This document shows, piece by piece, positions 1 through 11,919 of a stretch of DNA of 64,000 nucleotides. How positions within the stretch are numbered: the first letter of the stretch is position 1; the number at the start of each line of letters is the position of its first letter. Source of the stretch: Hyaloraphidium curvatum (taxonomy: Eukaryota; Monoblepharomycota; Hyaloraphidiomycetes; Hyaloraphidiales; Hyaloraphidiaceae); assembly GCA_025558095.1 (NCBI GenBank), contig JAIVFI010000014.1, positions 310,001 through 374,000 on the forward strand, read 5' to 3'. The notes below the pieces were generated by a model. It ran no database searches. It was not told the origin of the DNA and worked only from the letters and a program-made list of their open reading frames with translations. Position numbers and translations under genes: made by a program.

Positions 1-3000
1 AGATCGCCAAGGCCTTTGGCATCGATCCGCGCAGCATCTTCCACCACGTCAAGCTCCTGCAATCGACGAAGCTTGTGTGGGTGCTCATTGCGTGCTTTGC
101 CACGTCTCGCATCTGAGCTATTGTTCTCCGCACACAGCGTCAAGTTCCCCGTCATTTCCAAGGGGCAGTACACCAACATCCTCCTCCACAACGCCTCGGC
201 CCACCTCAACCAGGACTACCTCACCTTCCTGGCCTCAGTGCCCGCCGACGCCGACCCGGACGTCGACCTGGGCGGCATGAAGGGCATGCGCATGCACACG
301 GACGCGGTGAAGCGCAAGATCACCGACATGCTCAAGGAGAAGAAGAACGGCATCATGTTCGTCGAGGACATGCACCACGCCCTCGGCTTCTTCAACATCG
401 ACCGGAAGCAGCGCAAGTGGTTCAACAAGATGGTGGACACGCTGTACAAGGCCGGCCACGTCGAGAAGGCGGAGATCCAGGACGACAGCAGGCAGACCAG
501 CCGGGGCGTGGCGAGGCGCAAGTGCATCCGGTTCATCTCGGACTACGTGCCCGAGCACGAGCTGGAGAGCGCCAAGAAGAAGGAGCCGAGGGACGAGCCG
601 CCCGTCGTGGGCGAGGGCGGCGTGCTCGCGGACCTGCCGCTTGATTACCAGGTTTACAGGCTCATCGGCTTGTCTGGCGAGGAGGGGATGATCTCCTGGG
701 TGGGTCGCTATTCGCGGCGCCTGAGCGTGCCAAGAGCTAACCAGGCTTCCATTCCCAGGGGATTCGACGCTCGCTACACAACATACAGCCGCGCGTTCTC
801 ACGCGCGTTCTGGAGCACATTACCCGTCCCGAAAAGGCGCCCAAGAATGCGCAGGGGCTTTCGCGTTCCGTCGAGTTCGAGGGACGGGAGCGGCGGTACC
901 GCTACCGCGCGGACGAAGCGTGGCAGGAGAGGATGGCCGCGCTGAACGTGCAGACCGCGGAGCGGCCGCGCCTGAACGGCGTCCAAATCGAGCCCAGGGA
1001 GGCGAGGGCCGAGGGCACACCTGCAGTCGAGGCGAGGCCTACGACCGCGGTCCTGGAACGGCCCGCATCGCGGGCAAACGGCAAGGAGAGGGAGCATTCA
1101 GCACCCCCGCCTGTATCGGTCCAGGCGGGGCCGGCGACTCCCGTTTCTGCGGCCACCGACTCTGCCATCGAACCGCAAAGCCCCGCGCCCTCTGCGGTCA
1201 ACCAGCGCAAGACGAACATTTCTTATGCGGACCGGAAGGACCGCTTGGTACGGCTGCTGGAGCAGCACCTCATCCTCGAGCTGTCGGTCGGCACGACGAG
1301 GCTGTTCCAGGAATTTGAGGACGAGGAGCTCGGCATGGCTTACCCGCACAAGATGGATCGAAAGACCCTGCTGCGGATGGCCGACGTGCTCGAGACCGAG
1401 AAGAAGCTGGCCAAACTCACGTTCGCGGTGCCTACACTGAACGGCTCGTACCGGACCGTGCACGTCATGGTGCGCGTGGATCTGACCCGGGAGAGCAAGG
1501 AAGTGCAGGACTACATCGCCCAGCAGCGGGACCGCGCCATGGTGCCCGACTCGGCGAGGTACAAGGCCGTGGAGCGCACGAACCTGACCGGCGTAGAGAT
1601 CGAGAGCGCGCAGCTGGAGGGCCCGCCGTCGTTTACGGGTCGCATTACGCTTGCGATCAAGCCGGACGACGATGAGGTGGACGTGGACGAGAACGTTGCG
1701 CCGCAGGCGAACGATGCGGCGGCTCCTGAGGAAGTCGCAAAGCTGGACCTCCCCGCCCCCGGGGACGGGGAGACCAAGGAACGGGAGTCTTGGCACGACA
1801 TCGCGCTGGATTACGGTTGGATCCCCGCGAGGATGGTGCGGTCCCGGCTTGTGCACCAGTTCCTCTTCGACTACGTCAAGTCGAGGGCGACTGGCGAAGG
1901 CGGTGAAGGTCTCGCGGACCCCGAGGGCAATCCGTTGCACTACAAGGACGGCGGCATTTTCCCGACCACTGTTTTCTTCAACGACGTCTCGCTCGCCTTC
2001 TACTTCAAGGTAATCGGGCAGGCGGTCCGCTCGGCCGCCATCGACGCCTATCTGGCCGCGTCGCCGGACAACAAGATGACGGCCATGCGGGACCTGCCCA
2101 TGGACGTTCGCCAGGCGGTTCTGGTTGGCCAGCGCGTGGACAAGTTCCGCCGAACGCTCAAGATGCTCATCACGATCCTCATTGCGCTCAAGATCGTGGA
2201 GCCGGTCCGGGAAGACGACAAGCCTGTCGCATCGAAGAGCTACCTCGATACCGAGTACCGGCTGCTGCGTTCCGTGGACCTTCGCAACCACAACCTGCCG
2301 ACCGAAGACATCGTGCGGAGCTACGTCCTCGACGACGAAAAGTCCGTGCTGGATTACTGGAAGGAGCTCTATGCGGTCTCGACGAACCAGATGCTCAAAC
2401 GGCGCGGGCGCAAACCAAAGACGCCCGCTGAGCCCGCATCCGAGAGCGCGGAGCAGCCCGCCTCGGCTGGGCAGGATGTCGGACAGGCCGGCGTTATGAG
2501 TGAGGGACCTGCCGCGGACGTTGAGATGGCCGAGGCGGGCGCCGATGCCTCGGGGCCCGTCCTCGGTACCGAGCCTGCCGATGCCACGCAACCGGACTCT
2601 GCCCAGCCTGTGGAGGCGCCGACGCCGGATCGCACGCGTCGCGCAGGTTTCAATCCGGAGCACCCGCTCTACGGAATCTCGGAAAACAAGTCGTGGGACG
2701 AGTTTGGACTGCTGCCGAGCGTTCGCCACTACCTGAACAGGTACTTGGACCGCAAGAAGGGACAGACTCCGCTGGGCGACGAAGAACTGCTGAAGGAGAT
2801 TGCGACGGGCGTGGCGCTCAAGATCGGTCGCGTGAAGGACTACTACCGCGCCGTCCAGGACGCCTTCGACGAGGACAACAAGAACAAGCCGAAGAAGGAG
2901 CCTGCGCAGCGGGGCAGGAAGAAGAAGCTCGTCGTCGCCACCAAGGAGAACGTGCCTTCCAAGACAGGCCCCGTTCCGCCAGCACTTTCGACTGCTACCG

Positions 3001-5351
3001 CGCTGCAGCCCGTCGCGCCGTCGGCGTCCGATTCCACGACGACTCCGGCGAAGGGCAGGGGCGGTCGGAAGAAGAAGGACGCGGAAAAGAAGGACTCGGA
3101 GAAGAAGCCGGCGAAGAAGCTGGGCCCCGATGGACGGGTCACGCGGAAGCGCCTTCCCTGGACGCAGGACGAAGACGACGTTCTGCTGCACGCATACGTC
3201 GTCGTCGGAGATTTGGCGGGCGACGTGCGGTTCCCGTGGGCTGCCGTGGCAACGTTCTTCGAGGAAGCAAAGAACCGGGACCTGTGCCGCCGGCGCTTTG
3301 TCACGCTCAGGAAGAACCCGATGAAGGCGCTGCTCGTCGACTCGTGGATTGCCGGCTGGCCCAACATGCGGGCCCAGGCCATTGAGTCGGGGGCCCTTGC
3401 ACCGCCGGCGAAGAAGAGCGAGTTTGAGGACGTGCTCCAGCCCTGGGTGGCGTACTTCAGGCAACACAGCCATGAGATTCCAATGTGAGCCGGAACCTGC
3501 GCATCATGGCCTGTCTCGACTAACACGAATACTAGGGTCGATCCGGAGGTGAAGGACCTAATCTTCCTCCCCGACGACTACTCCTTCATCGATGTCTTGA
3601 TGGACGCCGCTCCGCTGCACGAAGCTGCCGACCCGTTGCTCATGGTGGAAGACCAGCAGCGGAACGACTACAACAGCTCTCGGACGAAGCTTTTGGCCCT
3701 GTACAACTCCCCTTACGCAGTCAAGCTCGACGGAGATGCAGCCCTGCCTGCGCCTCCGGATGATGCCGACGAGCGGGAACTGCAGTTGATTCGGAGCAAG
3801 ATCAAGGTAAGGCGGCGTGCCTGGCGACGTCGATCTGCCTGATCGCGCATCACCAGATGATCGTCATGACTCCCGATGAGAACTACTCCACCCAGCACGC
3901 GTACAACCTCCTCAACAAGCATACTCCCGCGCAGATCGAGCTTGCGTCGCAGGCATTGATTGACGCCGGCCTGATCGTCAAGACTCGTGGAGACGCTTCC
4001 GCTCGGGGCTACCATCTTTCGCGGGAGTGGGTTACTTCGTCGCAGAGTTTGGGAAACAAGCGTTGGTTGACATTTACGCCGTTAGCTTCTTGAACAATCT
4101 GGAACACGGATTCCCGAAGAATCTTCTTCAGCAGGCGTCCGAGTTTGACAGCGCTCTCGAGAAGGAACCGACCATCTCGTTCGATCCGCACTCAAGCAAC
4201 GGCACGATGGCTTGCCTCTTGGATCTCGTGGCTTCGAGAGAAGTGAGCATTGATAGTTCGTCACTACGTCCGGTTCTTACTTTCTGCTTCTCTTTCCAGG
4301 CGAAGCTCTTCCCTCCGAACCTCGATGCTGCCCTTCTCACGAAGGTGGTCAAGGATTCGAGTAGGTGCCCTACGTGCAGCGCGGATTCCGCCTTGTGACC
4401 CTTTCCTGCAGGCGAGCTGACAGTGACCGTTCGAATCACCGGCGATCCGGCATCCGGCGGCGAGGTGCCTCATCTTGCTGCTCCCGTCAAGGTTCGTCAG
4501 GGCATGACTGGAACCAGCGAGAAGGATCCCGCCGTCGGTGCCATCACCAGGATGCGGCTGCCTCCCGCACAGCAAACCGCGGCGAAGAGCGTCTACTCCA
4601 AAATCGCGGGGGCTGGCGTGAACGGATTGTCTCTTGAATCGCTTCTGGTGCGTGTGGAGTCGTTGCTCGTAGGCTCGGGTCTCTCCTGACGCACACCAGG
4701 ATGCGACTCAGTTGTCGGAGAGAGACGTTGCAAAGGCCCTGGAGCTGCTCAAGGATACGAACGTGGCCCAAGGGAACCCGGTTTCTCTGGTTTCCGTGGC
4801 CGGCTTCGAGTCGATGGCGTACATTTCCCACACCTTCCTCAAGGAATGGAGTGTGGACGTTACACCTTCGAGCGAAGGCAGCCCCCCGCGGACTACGGAC
4901 ACGGTCTTGGCACCGCCTCGGCTGTGGTACGACATCACAGGCTCCATCCTGGCTGACAAGCTTCGGGCGTGCCGCGAGTTGGTGATAGCGAGCATCATTA
5001 GATGGCCTGGACTGTCTTTCGTGGGTGTTCCTCCGGTTCGATTTGCTGCCTGATGCTCACATTGCGGCCGCAGGCAAAGCTGTGCAAGCGCCTCAAGAAC
5101 GTACTCACGCCTTGCGAGATTGCCGAGGTCGTGTCGGACTCGCGCATGATCCTTTCTCGCGCATGCCGCGGCAAGGTCGACGTATGGCTGTGGAACAGAG
5201 AGGACGAGCTCTTCGGTTTCAAAAGTGGGTGCCGACGCCCAACGGCGTCGTTCTATCCTCTAACCGGATCACTACAGACCAAGAATTCAAGGATCCTGAT
5301 GGTATGGCCAGCCTATTCCCCGCACCGGCATGGTACAGGGCGCTCGCGTAA
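1..5351 (+). CDS. TFIIIC largest subunit, B-block-binding (tau138/Sfc3-like), 5' partial
   Basis: This subunit binds the B box of tRNA gene promoters and recruits RNA polymerase III. The window opens inside the gene. The first exon encodes IAKAFGIDPRSIFHHVKLLQ, the typical B-block winged-helix signature, and an intron (about 77-141) joins it to VKFPVISKG. A second intron lies at about 700-757. The long exon at about 758-3,484 carries an extended winged helix (DRLVRLLEQHLI onward), a basic RRGRKPK stretch, Lys/Ala-rich linkers and a Myb-like module beginning WTQDEDDVLL. Further short introns follow; the one near 3,485-3,537 has a CTAAC branch site. The last residues are PAPAWYRALA. Near 4,020-4,080 the frame changes and no normal-length intron fits. 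The family call rests on the B-block and winged-helix features and the total length. Confidence 0.85.
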
Positions 5352-5469
5352 TGCGTCCGCCGGTTCTCGGTACGAGTAGGCCCGCAGAGGAGCGGAGACG
5401 GAGTGTGGAGTGTAGGGTGTGCGTCTAGGGGGTTCTTGCTCAAGGCATGAATGGCTTGAATGGCATGGT

Positions 5470-6967
5470 TTAGCTGTGAAATTGCTACAGTTAGCCGCCC
5501 ATCCGCGACCGACCGACGGCAAAGGGACCCACTTGAACTCAATACGCTTGCCGAGCTCCTCCGTCGGGCTGAGGCGCGACATGACCAGGTTGTAGACAAA
5601 GAACGTCGCGGCATTTGCCGGGAAGGCGCGGGCCAGAGTGGGACCGATGCCCTTCCAGAACCCGCGGAAGCCGCTCGTCGACCATACATCCCGGATCGCA
5701 TCGAACATGTTGCGGTAGGTGGAATTGGACTGCATCCGCGATTTGACCACGTCCTGCTGTGGAATTTCGTGGTGGAGTCAGGAACAGAACCCACGAGAGC
5801 CGGGTTCACACACCATGTAGCACGGAACCCAAGCGCCGATGCCCGCAAGACCGCCCGCAAACAGAACCTCCGCGTTGGTCAGCACCCGTTCCCGGTTGTC
5901 CCCCCACATGTACGACTTTGCGATCTCGAAGGTCGCAAAGTACCCGGCGAAGCTCGGGATTTCGCGGAGGACCGTGATCGAGATCCCGCGGTAGAGTCCG
6001 GCGATTCCGCGGCTCGCGTAGAGTTTCCGGGCGCAGTCAAACACGCCCGTGTACAGCGGCCCCGCCTGCCCGCCCTTCGTAACTTTGCTGTACTGCGTCT
6101 GCAGCTTGACCTTCACGGCCTCGAAGGGGCAGTTGACAAAGGCGACCACGAAGCCCGTGATGGCGCCGGCCTTGGCGTACTGGCCCGGCGTCAAGTGGTC
6201 CTCGTGCGCCCCATCCGCAACCCATCGCCGGCAGTGTCCGTTGACTCCAAAGATTACTGCATTACTGGATGAATCCGCGCGGCAGAGAGGGTTGCCGCAG
6301 GAGCGACGGATCACGATCACGCGCACTGCGTCAGACTAGCCCGGAACCTGTGATCCGCCGAAAAGACCTCACCAAAATCCGTTGCCCATCAACGGCGAGT
6401 AAATCCCCTTGTACAGGCCCAAAAAACCCTCGTCCCGGACGGTCGCCTTGAAGCAGTCCCACCCGCCCTTGTACCGCGTGCTCGTCTGTAGTCGAACCTG
6501 AGAAAAAACAACGGTGGTTGCGATCAGCAACCGGGACATCTCGATCGACGTCCGAGTTCCAGCGTTACCCTAGCGGAACGTCAGAATCGCGGTCATAGGA
6601 TGGCCACGTCAGCGGCCCGCTGGACTCACTTCAGAGTGTCGAAAGGATGGCCAACTAGCGCCTGCCCAAAGCCACCAACGGTGCCGCCAATAAGCTCGGC
6701 CGTAGACGAGTCCAAGCTGCCGAATCCGCGGTGCGCGACGGGGTGGTTCCGGGGTCGATTGGCCCGGGGTGAGTCGGGCCGCGACGACCCAGCGATGCCG
6801 GAGCCGGCCCACCTCGCCTTGCCAGCAGCTTTCATAAGCGTCGTTCGCGCGGCGTCCAGGTCGAACTGGGCGGCCGCGGGCTCTCCGCCGGAGATGAAGG
6901 TGGTCGCCGCGGAAACGGCCGCGGACGGCGTCCCGACCGGCGGCGACGGCGGCGAGAGCGGGGCCAT
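5470..6967 (-). CDS. Mitochondrial carrier (SLC25) family transporter
   Basis: This is an inner-membrane solute carrier with three repeats. After an acidic/Ala-rich N-terminus and an intron, repeat 1 has GHPFDTLKVRLQT; repeat 2 has NCPFEAVKVKLQTQ followed by GLYRGISITVLREIP; repeat 3 has QDVVKSRMQ. The repeat spacing and the short matrix motifs place it near the carnitine/acylcarnitine and basic amino acid carrier branch, but the substrate cannot be read from this. I chose the ATG at 6,967; an upstream GTG-initiated extension is not needed. The last intron (CTAAC branch, CAG acceptor at about 5,474) gives a short ending, EFN-stop, which keeps the gene clear of the convergent TFIIIC gene. In repeat 3 the inferred splice places Met where the PX[DE]XX[KR] motif normally has Pro. 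Confidence 0.8.
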
Positions 6968-7677
6968 CGGATTTCGCTCGTTGCCCGCCGTCGTGAGGAG
7001 CGTCGGAAGGAAATCCCGGGATCCGGGGGAGGTTCTGGGGGCGAGAGAGATAAAGCTTTTCACCCTGTTTGGGCGGTCAAGTCAAGTTTGGCTTGGGCTT
7101 CGGCACTACGGACAGCCGCTCATCCATATTCCTGCTTCTGCTGGACGAAAGCATGGTTGGATGAGCGGATCAAGCTTATCACAGCCTCGACGGGAAGTTA
7201 TGTGGCTGTCCAATGTCCCACGGCGGTGCGGAGATCGGCCCTTGATTCGACACCCGGCCCGTTACATGTCGTATGGCTAGCGGCGGCCGAGAATCAGAGA
7301 CCACTGGTTTATGGCTGGGCGATGCGCGTCTGTCGGCCTCCGCCGGCACTGGCAGCAAAGCATTCCTCCGCCATCAAGCCCTGCAAGATCGTGCCATGCA
7401 GAAGAAGCCTAGAAAGTTATTTTGTCGAAGAGAGCCGCCCTTGCTGCCATCGGCCGTCCCCGGCCCCCCCGAGCGATGCAGGCGGTCGGCCGGAACCTCG
7501 GAGGTGTAAGGGCACGTCATCAGGCCCGGTCAGAGCACGTCCCCTTCCCTTCCCCGGAACGCGATCGGTCAGCGGGGGGTAAGCAGATCGAAATCGTCGG
7601 TGGTGTGGTGGTTAGTAGGCTAGTGGACCGATCGATCATTCGGAGGGATGGGGCGGCGTTACTGCAGGTGGGGACGG

Positions 7678-8000
7678 TGCGAGCGGAGGGTCCGTGGCGT
7701 CTACCGTTTCAGGCAGAGGCACCGACGATCCCTGCGTCTCTGCGTCTCTGGCCTCCGTACTGCTGCTCGCGGAGACGTCTCCGGTCTCACAATCTCCAAA
7801 TCTGGCAACCCAACACGCCGGGGATGTTCGATGGCTGCCAGTTGATCTTTGTGGCGAGCGGAGTCGACCGTCAGCTTTTGTGGCACGAGCCAGCGCACGC
7901 GACCGGGGGGACCCGGTCGACCACCAGATCCATCCGAATGCATCGCGGAGGCATCCGCCGGGCTCCGATCCGGGTCGTCGTGTCCGGAGAGACAGTGATG
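7678..8000 (+). repeat. Left arm of an imperfect inverted repeat around the thiolase region
   Basis: Starting with GCGAGCGGAGGGTCCGTGGC, this segment matches the reverse complement of about 11,920-12,253. Long near-identical blocks include CGTTTCAGGCAGAGGCACCG, GGAGACGTCTCCGGTCTCAC and GTCGACCGTCAGCTTTTGTG. The arms are separated by indels of tens of bases, so they are related but not recent copies. Boundaries are approximate. Confidence 0.75.
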
Positions 8001-8125
8001 ACGGGAGAACCCCTCGCCCGGAATTGGAGCCGCGGATGCACGGCGGAAAGGGTGGCGAGTGTTCGGCTTCGGATGAAAGGAGGATTGAACGGATTCCCGA
8101 AGCTTCTGGGGACGGCGCCTGTACC
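7998..8125 (+). repeat. Dispersed repeat, direct match to about 10,271-10,400
   Basis: The block from GATGACGGGAGAACCCCTCGCCCGG to GGGGACGGCGCC recurs with scattered substitutions near 10,271-10,400 in the same orientation. Shared strings include CCCTCGCCCGG, GGTTCGGCTT-like and GGGGACGGCGCC. A second short match pairs about 7,640-7,680 with 10,208-10,255. This suggests an old, decayed interspersed repeat. Confidence 0.6.
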
Positions 8126-8240
8126 TCGATTTCGGGACCGGGGAGGCGGGCGATTGGCGCGGGGGTTGTGCGCGACCGCCGGGGGACCGCACGTCACTAG
8201 AGGATGCTGACCTGATTCTCCCCTCTCATCGCTTTGCGGC

Positions 8241-9790
8241 TCACAGCTTTGCGACGATCGACGAGGCCTCGTTCTCCCCAAGCCTCTCCACGACTGGCAA
8301 GGGACCGTCAGCGACGACACGGCGACGAACTGCACTGGCACCCACTGATGGCGTTGGCCATGCCGCCGCCCTCGCAGATCGCCTCGAGGCCGTACCTCTT
8401 GCCGGTCCGCTCGAGCTCGTGCAGGAGGGTGGTCATTAGCTTGACGCCGGTGCCGCCAAGGGGGTGGCCCTGTCGCGGGAACCGTTCAGCAACGGAGAAA
8501 GTGGACGGAATCGGGCCTTACGAGGGACATGGCGCCTCCGTTGACGTTGAGCTTGTCCATGTCGGCGTTCAAAGCCTTCGCCCACGCGAGGGGGACGGAG
8601 CAGAAGGCTTCGTTGACCTGGACCCGAGCGGCACAGTCAGCTCCACCCGGCAGGCCCGGCCCGGCCCCAACCCACCTCGTACAGATCAATGTCCTCGATC
8701 CTCATCTTGGCCTTTTCGAGCACCTTCTTGGTCGCCTTGATCGGACCGGCGAGCATCATGATCGGGTCCTCGCCGATAACCGTGGCGGCGACGATCCTGG
8801 CGCGGGGGCGGATCTCGGGGTTGATGGCGCGGAGCTTGGCAAGCCCAGCTTTGTTGACGATGAGGCAGGCGGCGGCACCGTCGCAGATTTGGGACGAGAG
8901 GCCGGCTGGGGAGCGAGGGACGTCAGAGACACAACCGTGGGCAAGTACGGACCGACTCACCGGTGATCTTGCCGCCTTTGCGGAGCGGAGGAAGGGCAGC
9001 GAGACCGCTCGCGGAGGTCTCTGCGCGGATGCCCTCGTCGGCGTCGTGCAGGACCGCCTTGCTGGGGTTCTTGGGGTCGATGCCCGTGACGGGCAGGATT
9101 TCCCTCTTGAACCGGCCTTCCGCGGTCGCCCTGGCGGCACGACGATGCGACTCGACGGCTACGGCTTCCATCTCCGCGCGCGAGAGGCCAAACTTGTCGG
9201 CGACCATCTCGGCCCCTTCGAACTGGGTGAAGGTGACCCCGGGGTAGCGATCGTTCATGCCGGCCGATTCGGCCGGGCTACCGAGGCCGTTCTTGGCGCC
9301 GACGGTGACCGCCGAGCCGATCGGGACCTTGGACATGACCTCGACTCCAGCCGCGACGACCACGTCCTGCATGCCGGAAGTGACGGCCTGGGCGGCGAAC
9401 TGGATGGCCTGGAGCGACGAGCCGCACGCGCGGTTCACCGTCGTCGCCGGCACCGACTCCGGAAGGCCCGCAGCGAGCACCATATTCCGGCCAACGTTTC
9501 CGGCCTGGGCTCCGACCTGGTCAGAGAAGGGGCGAGAAGGGGATAAGAATCGTGTCTTCCTCGACGGAACAAGCTCCCACCTGGGTGACGCATCCGACCA
9601 CGACGTCGTCGACGACGTCGGCCGGGCCTTCGCGCTGCGGGTGCGCCGAGTCCGTGGGGATGCCGGCGCGGCGGAGGCACTCCTTCACGACGAGGCCGCC
9701 GAGGTCGGCCGGGTTCCACTGCGAGAGGCGGCCGTTCTTGCGCCCGCCGGCGGTGCGGACCGCGCTCACGATGTAGGCCTCGTTGGCCAT
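8241..9790 (-). CDS. Acetyl-CoA acetyltransferase / thiolase with C-terminal AKL
   Basis: This thiolase either condenses two acetyl-CoA or cleaves 3-ketoacyl-CoA. The start [17 protein letters not shown] is a typical thiolase N-terminus. The nucleophilic Cys sits in [10 protein letters not shown], followed by GVEVMSKVP. Later exons carry [11 protein letters not shown], the VNEAF motif, the catalytic-His motif GHPLGGTG and the second catalytic Cys in CEGGGMANA. At least four introns are needed. A 52-nt GT-AG intron joins ATC-A to TC-GTG, giving [22 protein letters not shown]-stop. That end is a canonical peroxisomal PTS1 tripeptide, so a peroxisomal enzyme, probably in fatty-acid beta-oxidation, is inferred. 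Without that splice the gene would end near 8,317 with no signal. Repeats flank the gene on both sides. Confidence 0.88.
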
Positions 9791-10207
9791 CGAGGATTCG
9801 CAATAAGGATAGGAGGAGGGGGCCTGTGGCGTTGGGACGGGAGCGGCACTTTGAAACGCCGGTCTGCCGAGACGTCAAAGCTTGTAGCCTTGGTTCCGCA
9901 CACACGAGTAAGTGGGCCATCTATTCAGGGTCGTTCAGGAACATCATCAGATGCGGACTGCGTGCTGCAAGCGGGGTCCCGCGCCGCGGATGATGACGGA
10001 TGGCGGCTGGCTACGGTGTCCCCCCCCCCCGGCAGCCCACTCCTGCATCAACCTGCCCGTTGTCCGCTTTCCGGCTCATCATGCTGCCTCCCATCAGGTC
10101 AGCGTCGTCCCCTTGGATCACCACGCCCAGCGGTCAGCGGCGGGGTAATGGGATCGAAAGCGTACGGTTGTCCCCAAGGTGGCGTGTGGCAAACACTATA
10201 GGCACAC

Positions 10208-10400
10208 TGGATCGATCGGATCATTTGGAGGGATGGCGGGGTTACTGAAGCAGGGACGGTGCGGAGGGACGGGGATGATGGAGAAGCCCTCGCCCGGCAC
10301 CGGAGGGGAGCGATGCACGGCGAGCAGGGTGCCGACGGTTCGGCTTTGGATGGAGGGAGGCATTGCAACGGATTCGCGGAGATTCGGGGGACGGCGCCCT
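10208..10400 (+). repeat. Dispersed repeat copy related to 7,640-8,125
   Basis: The segment GATCGATCGGATCATTTGGA onward, including GGAGGGATGG and GGGACGGTGCGGAG, parallels the sequence at about 7,640-7,690. Its second half parallels 7,998-8,125. Compared with that region, the intervening material (including the inverted-repeat arm) is absent here, so the two loci differ by a large indel. Confidence 0.55.
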
Positions 10401-11919
10401 ATATGGCGGGTCAGGGGTCGTGGGGGACATGTGCTACCGTGGCGTCGGCAATTCCGTTCCCGCTTGCAGGGATTCACATGCCACTGCCCGTGCGGCCAAC
10501 GCGTTTCGGACCGGGGAGGCCGCGCGCCGCCGGGGGATCGTCTTTGGGATCCCTGAGGGACACTGGTTCGGTAGCAGTGGGGACCATAGGCCGAGATTTG
10601 GTGTATAGAGGAGGTGCCGTTGCGGCATCGATCGTCGCACCGCCCATGCTCTCGACGGCCACCGACTGGTGCTCCGCCGGGGGCCCCCGTCCGCGGAATG
10701 CCTCCCAATTCGATTCGAAAGGACCATCTCGAACACCTGTCGGCCTGTCCGTTGTAGCCCCGCAGAGAGAGCTCCGATGGCCGGACGGCAACGGATGGCT
10801 GTGGGGCCGACGGGCGGTAGAATTTAGGTTCGGAGACCCCAAGCCGCCGACCCAGACCCTTCTATACGGTTCCCAACTCGGAAACGTCCCACCGTACGAT
10901 CGGCACCTCCGGTGGTATTCACGTGCTTTCCCTGGGAGACATCCAGGTTCCCGGGACCCGCCGCTAATCTGGGAGACGCGGTGCGGCCAATCGGCGGGCG
11001 ACTCGCGAAGGCAAGAGAGGAGCGGGGAATGGGCCCACCCGCGCGCCCGAACGGGCCCCACCCGATCCCTGCACGGGAAAGCCCGGATCGGGTCTTGCGG
11101 GCTCAAATCAGGCGGCCACGATGTCGCACTAGCCTAGGCGGTGTACCGAGGGGAGACGAGCGCCTGGCGCCATACAAGGACGAGATCGGGACGTTCCCGC
11201 TGTACGGGGTCCGATGGTGCGAAGTAGAAGCCGCGGCCGGTGCTCCGATTAGCTCGATTCGTTGTCCGCACGATGTCGGATGCCATCCGGATGGAGGGGC
11301 CGGGTGAGCGTTCGGTACGGGCCCGCGATCTGGTGGTGCGGCCACCCCTCACTCGTCCGCATCCGGTCCCATCGTCCTTGAGTCAAGCGGCCAGCCGTCC
11401 GACTCGCCGATTGTCCCATCCTCGGCAGGACGGGCCGGAGACTCGATCCCCAGAGTCTCACCATTGACTAACAACCCATCCGCCGCCGGGACGGTCGGCC
11501 GCCCGGCCGCGGGGCGATCGGAGGCGCCACGCCGTTGCCGTCGCCGGGGCAGCCTCACCCGGTCCCGGGAGAGTCTGCCGGGGGTTGAGACCTGCAGGAC
11601 GGTGCGATCGAGGCTTGCCGGACCCGGCGGCCAGGGCGGTGTTGCGGCGTGGCTGGGTCTATCGAGGCTAGGAACGGAGATCGTCTCAAGCTTCGAGAGA
11701 AAACGGCGGACGCCGGACAACGTGCGGCCGGGCTTCCACATGCATTAGCGATTGCTAGATGGTGTTTTGGTGGACATCCATGCGCTGTTTGAAGGGGAAG
11801 TCGAAGGGTGCCCGACGCCATATGTTTTTTGCGGGGGCGCTCAGCCCAACTTCCCGCGCACACGACGACGGTTCATCTGTCCGCGTGCTGCCACGGATCG
11901 GATCTCCGGATGGCCTCCG

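Larger units (their letters stand above)
6968..8240. repeat. Gene-poor spacer with dispersed repeat sequence
   Basis: I see no recognisable gene here. Long GC-driven open frames exist but resemble no protein family and lack plausible splice structure. About 7,640-8,125 is related to two other places in the window: an inverted match near 11,920-12,253 and weaker direct matches near 10,208-10,400. The rest (6,968-7,640 and 8,125-8,240) shows nothing I can identify. Confidence 0.6.

Noticed and set aside
1098-3473. A 791-codon open frame antisense to the TFIIIC gene
   Set aside because: It mirrors a GC-rich coding exon, has an Arg/His/Val-rich composition and no motifs; it is an antisense shadow.
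7422-8210. A 262-codon open frame in the repeat region
   Set aside because: It overlaps dispersed and inverted repeats, with no family resemblance or codon pattern of a gene.
10020-10031. Poly-C run as a regulatory element
   Set aside because: A short homopolymer in GC-rich spacer, with nothing else to support a function; may be a sequencing artefact.
10259-11137. Long open frames on both strands of the 10-11 kb spacer
   Set aside because: Both strands are open at once because of high GC; no motifs, no splice-supported structure.
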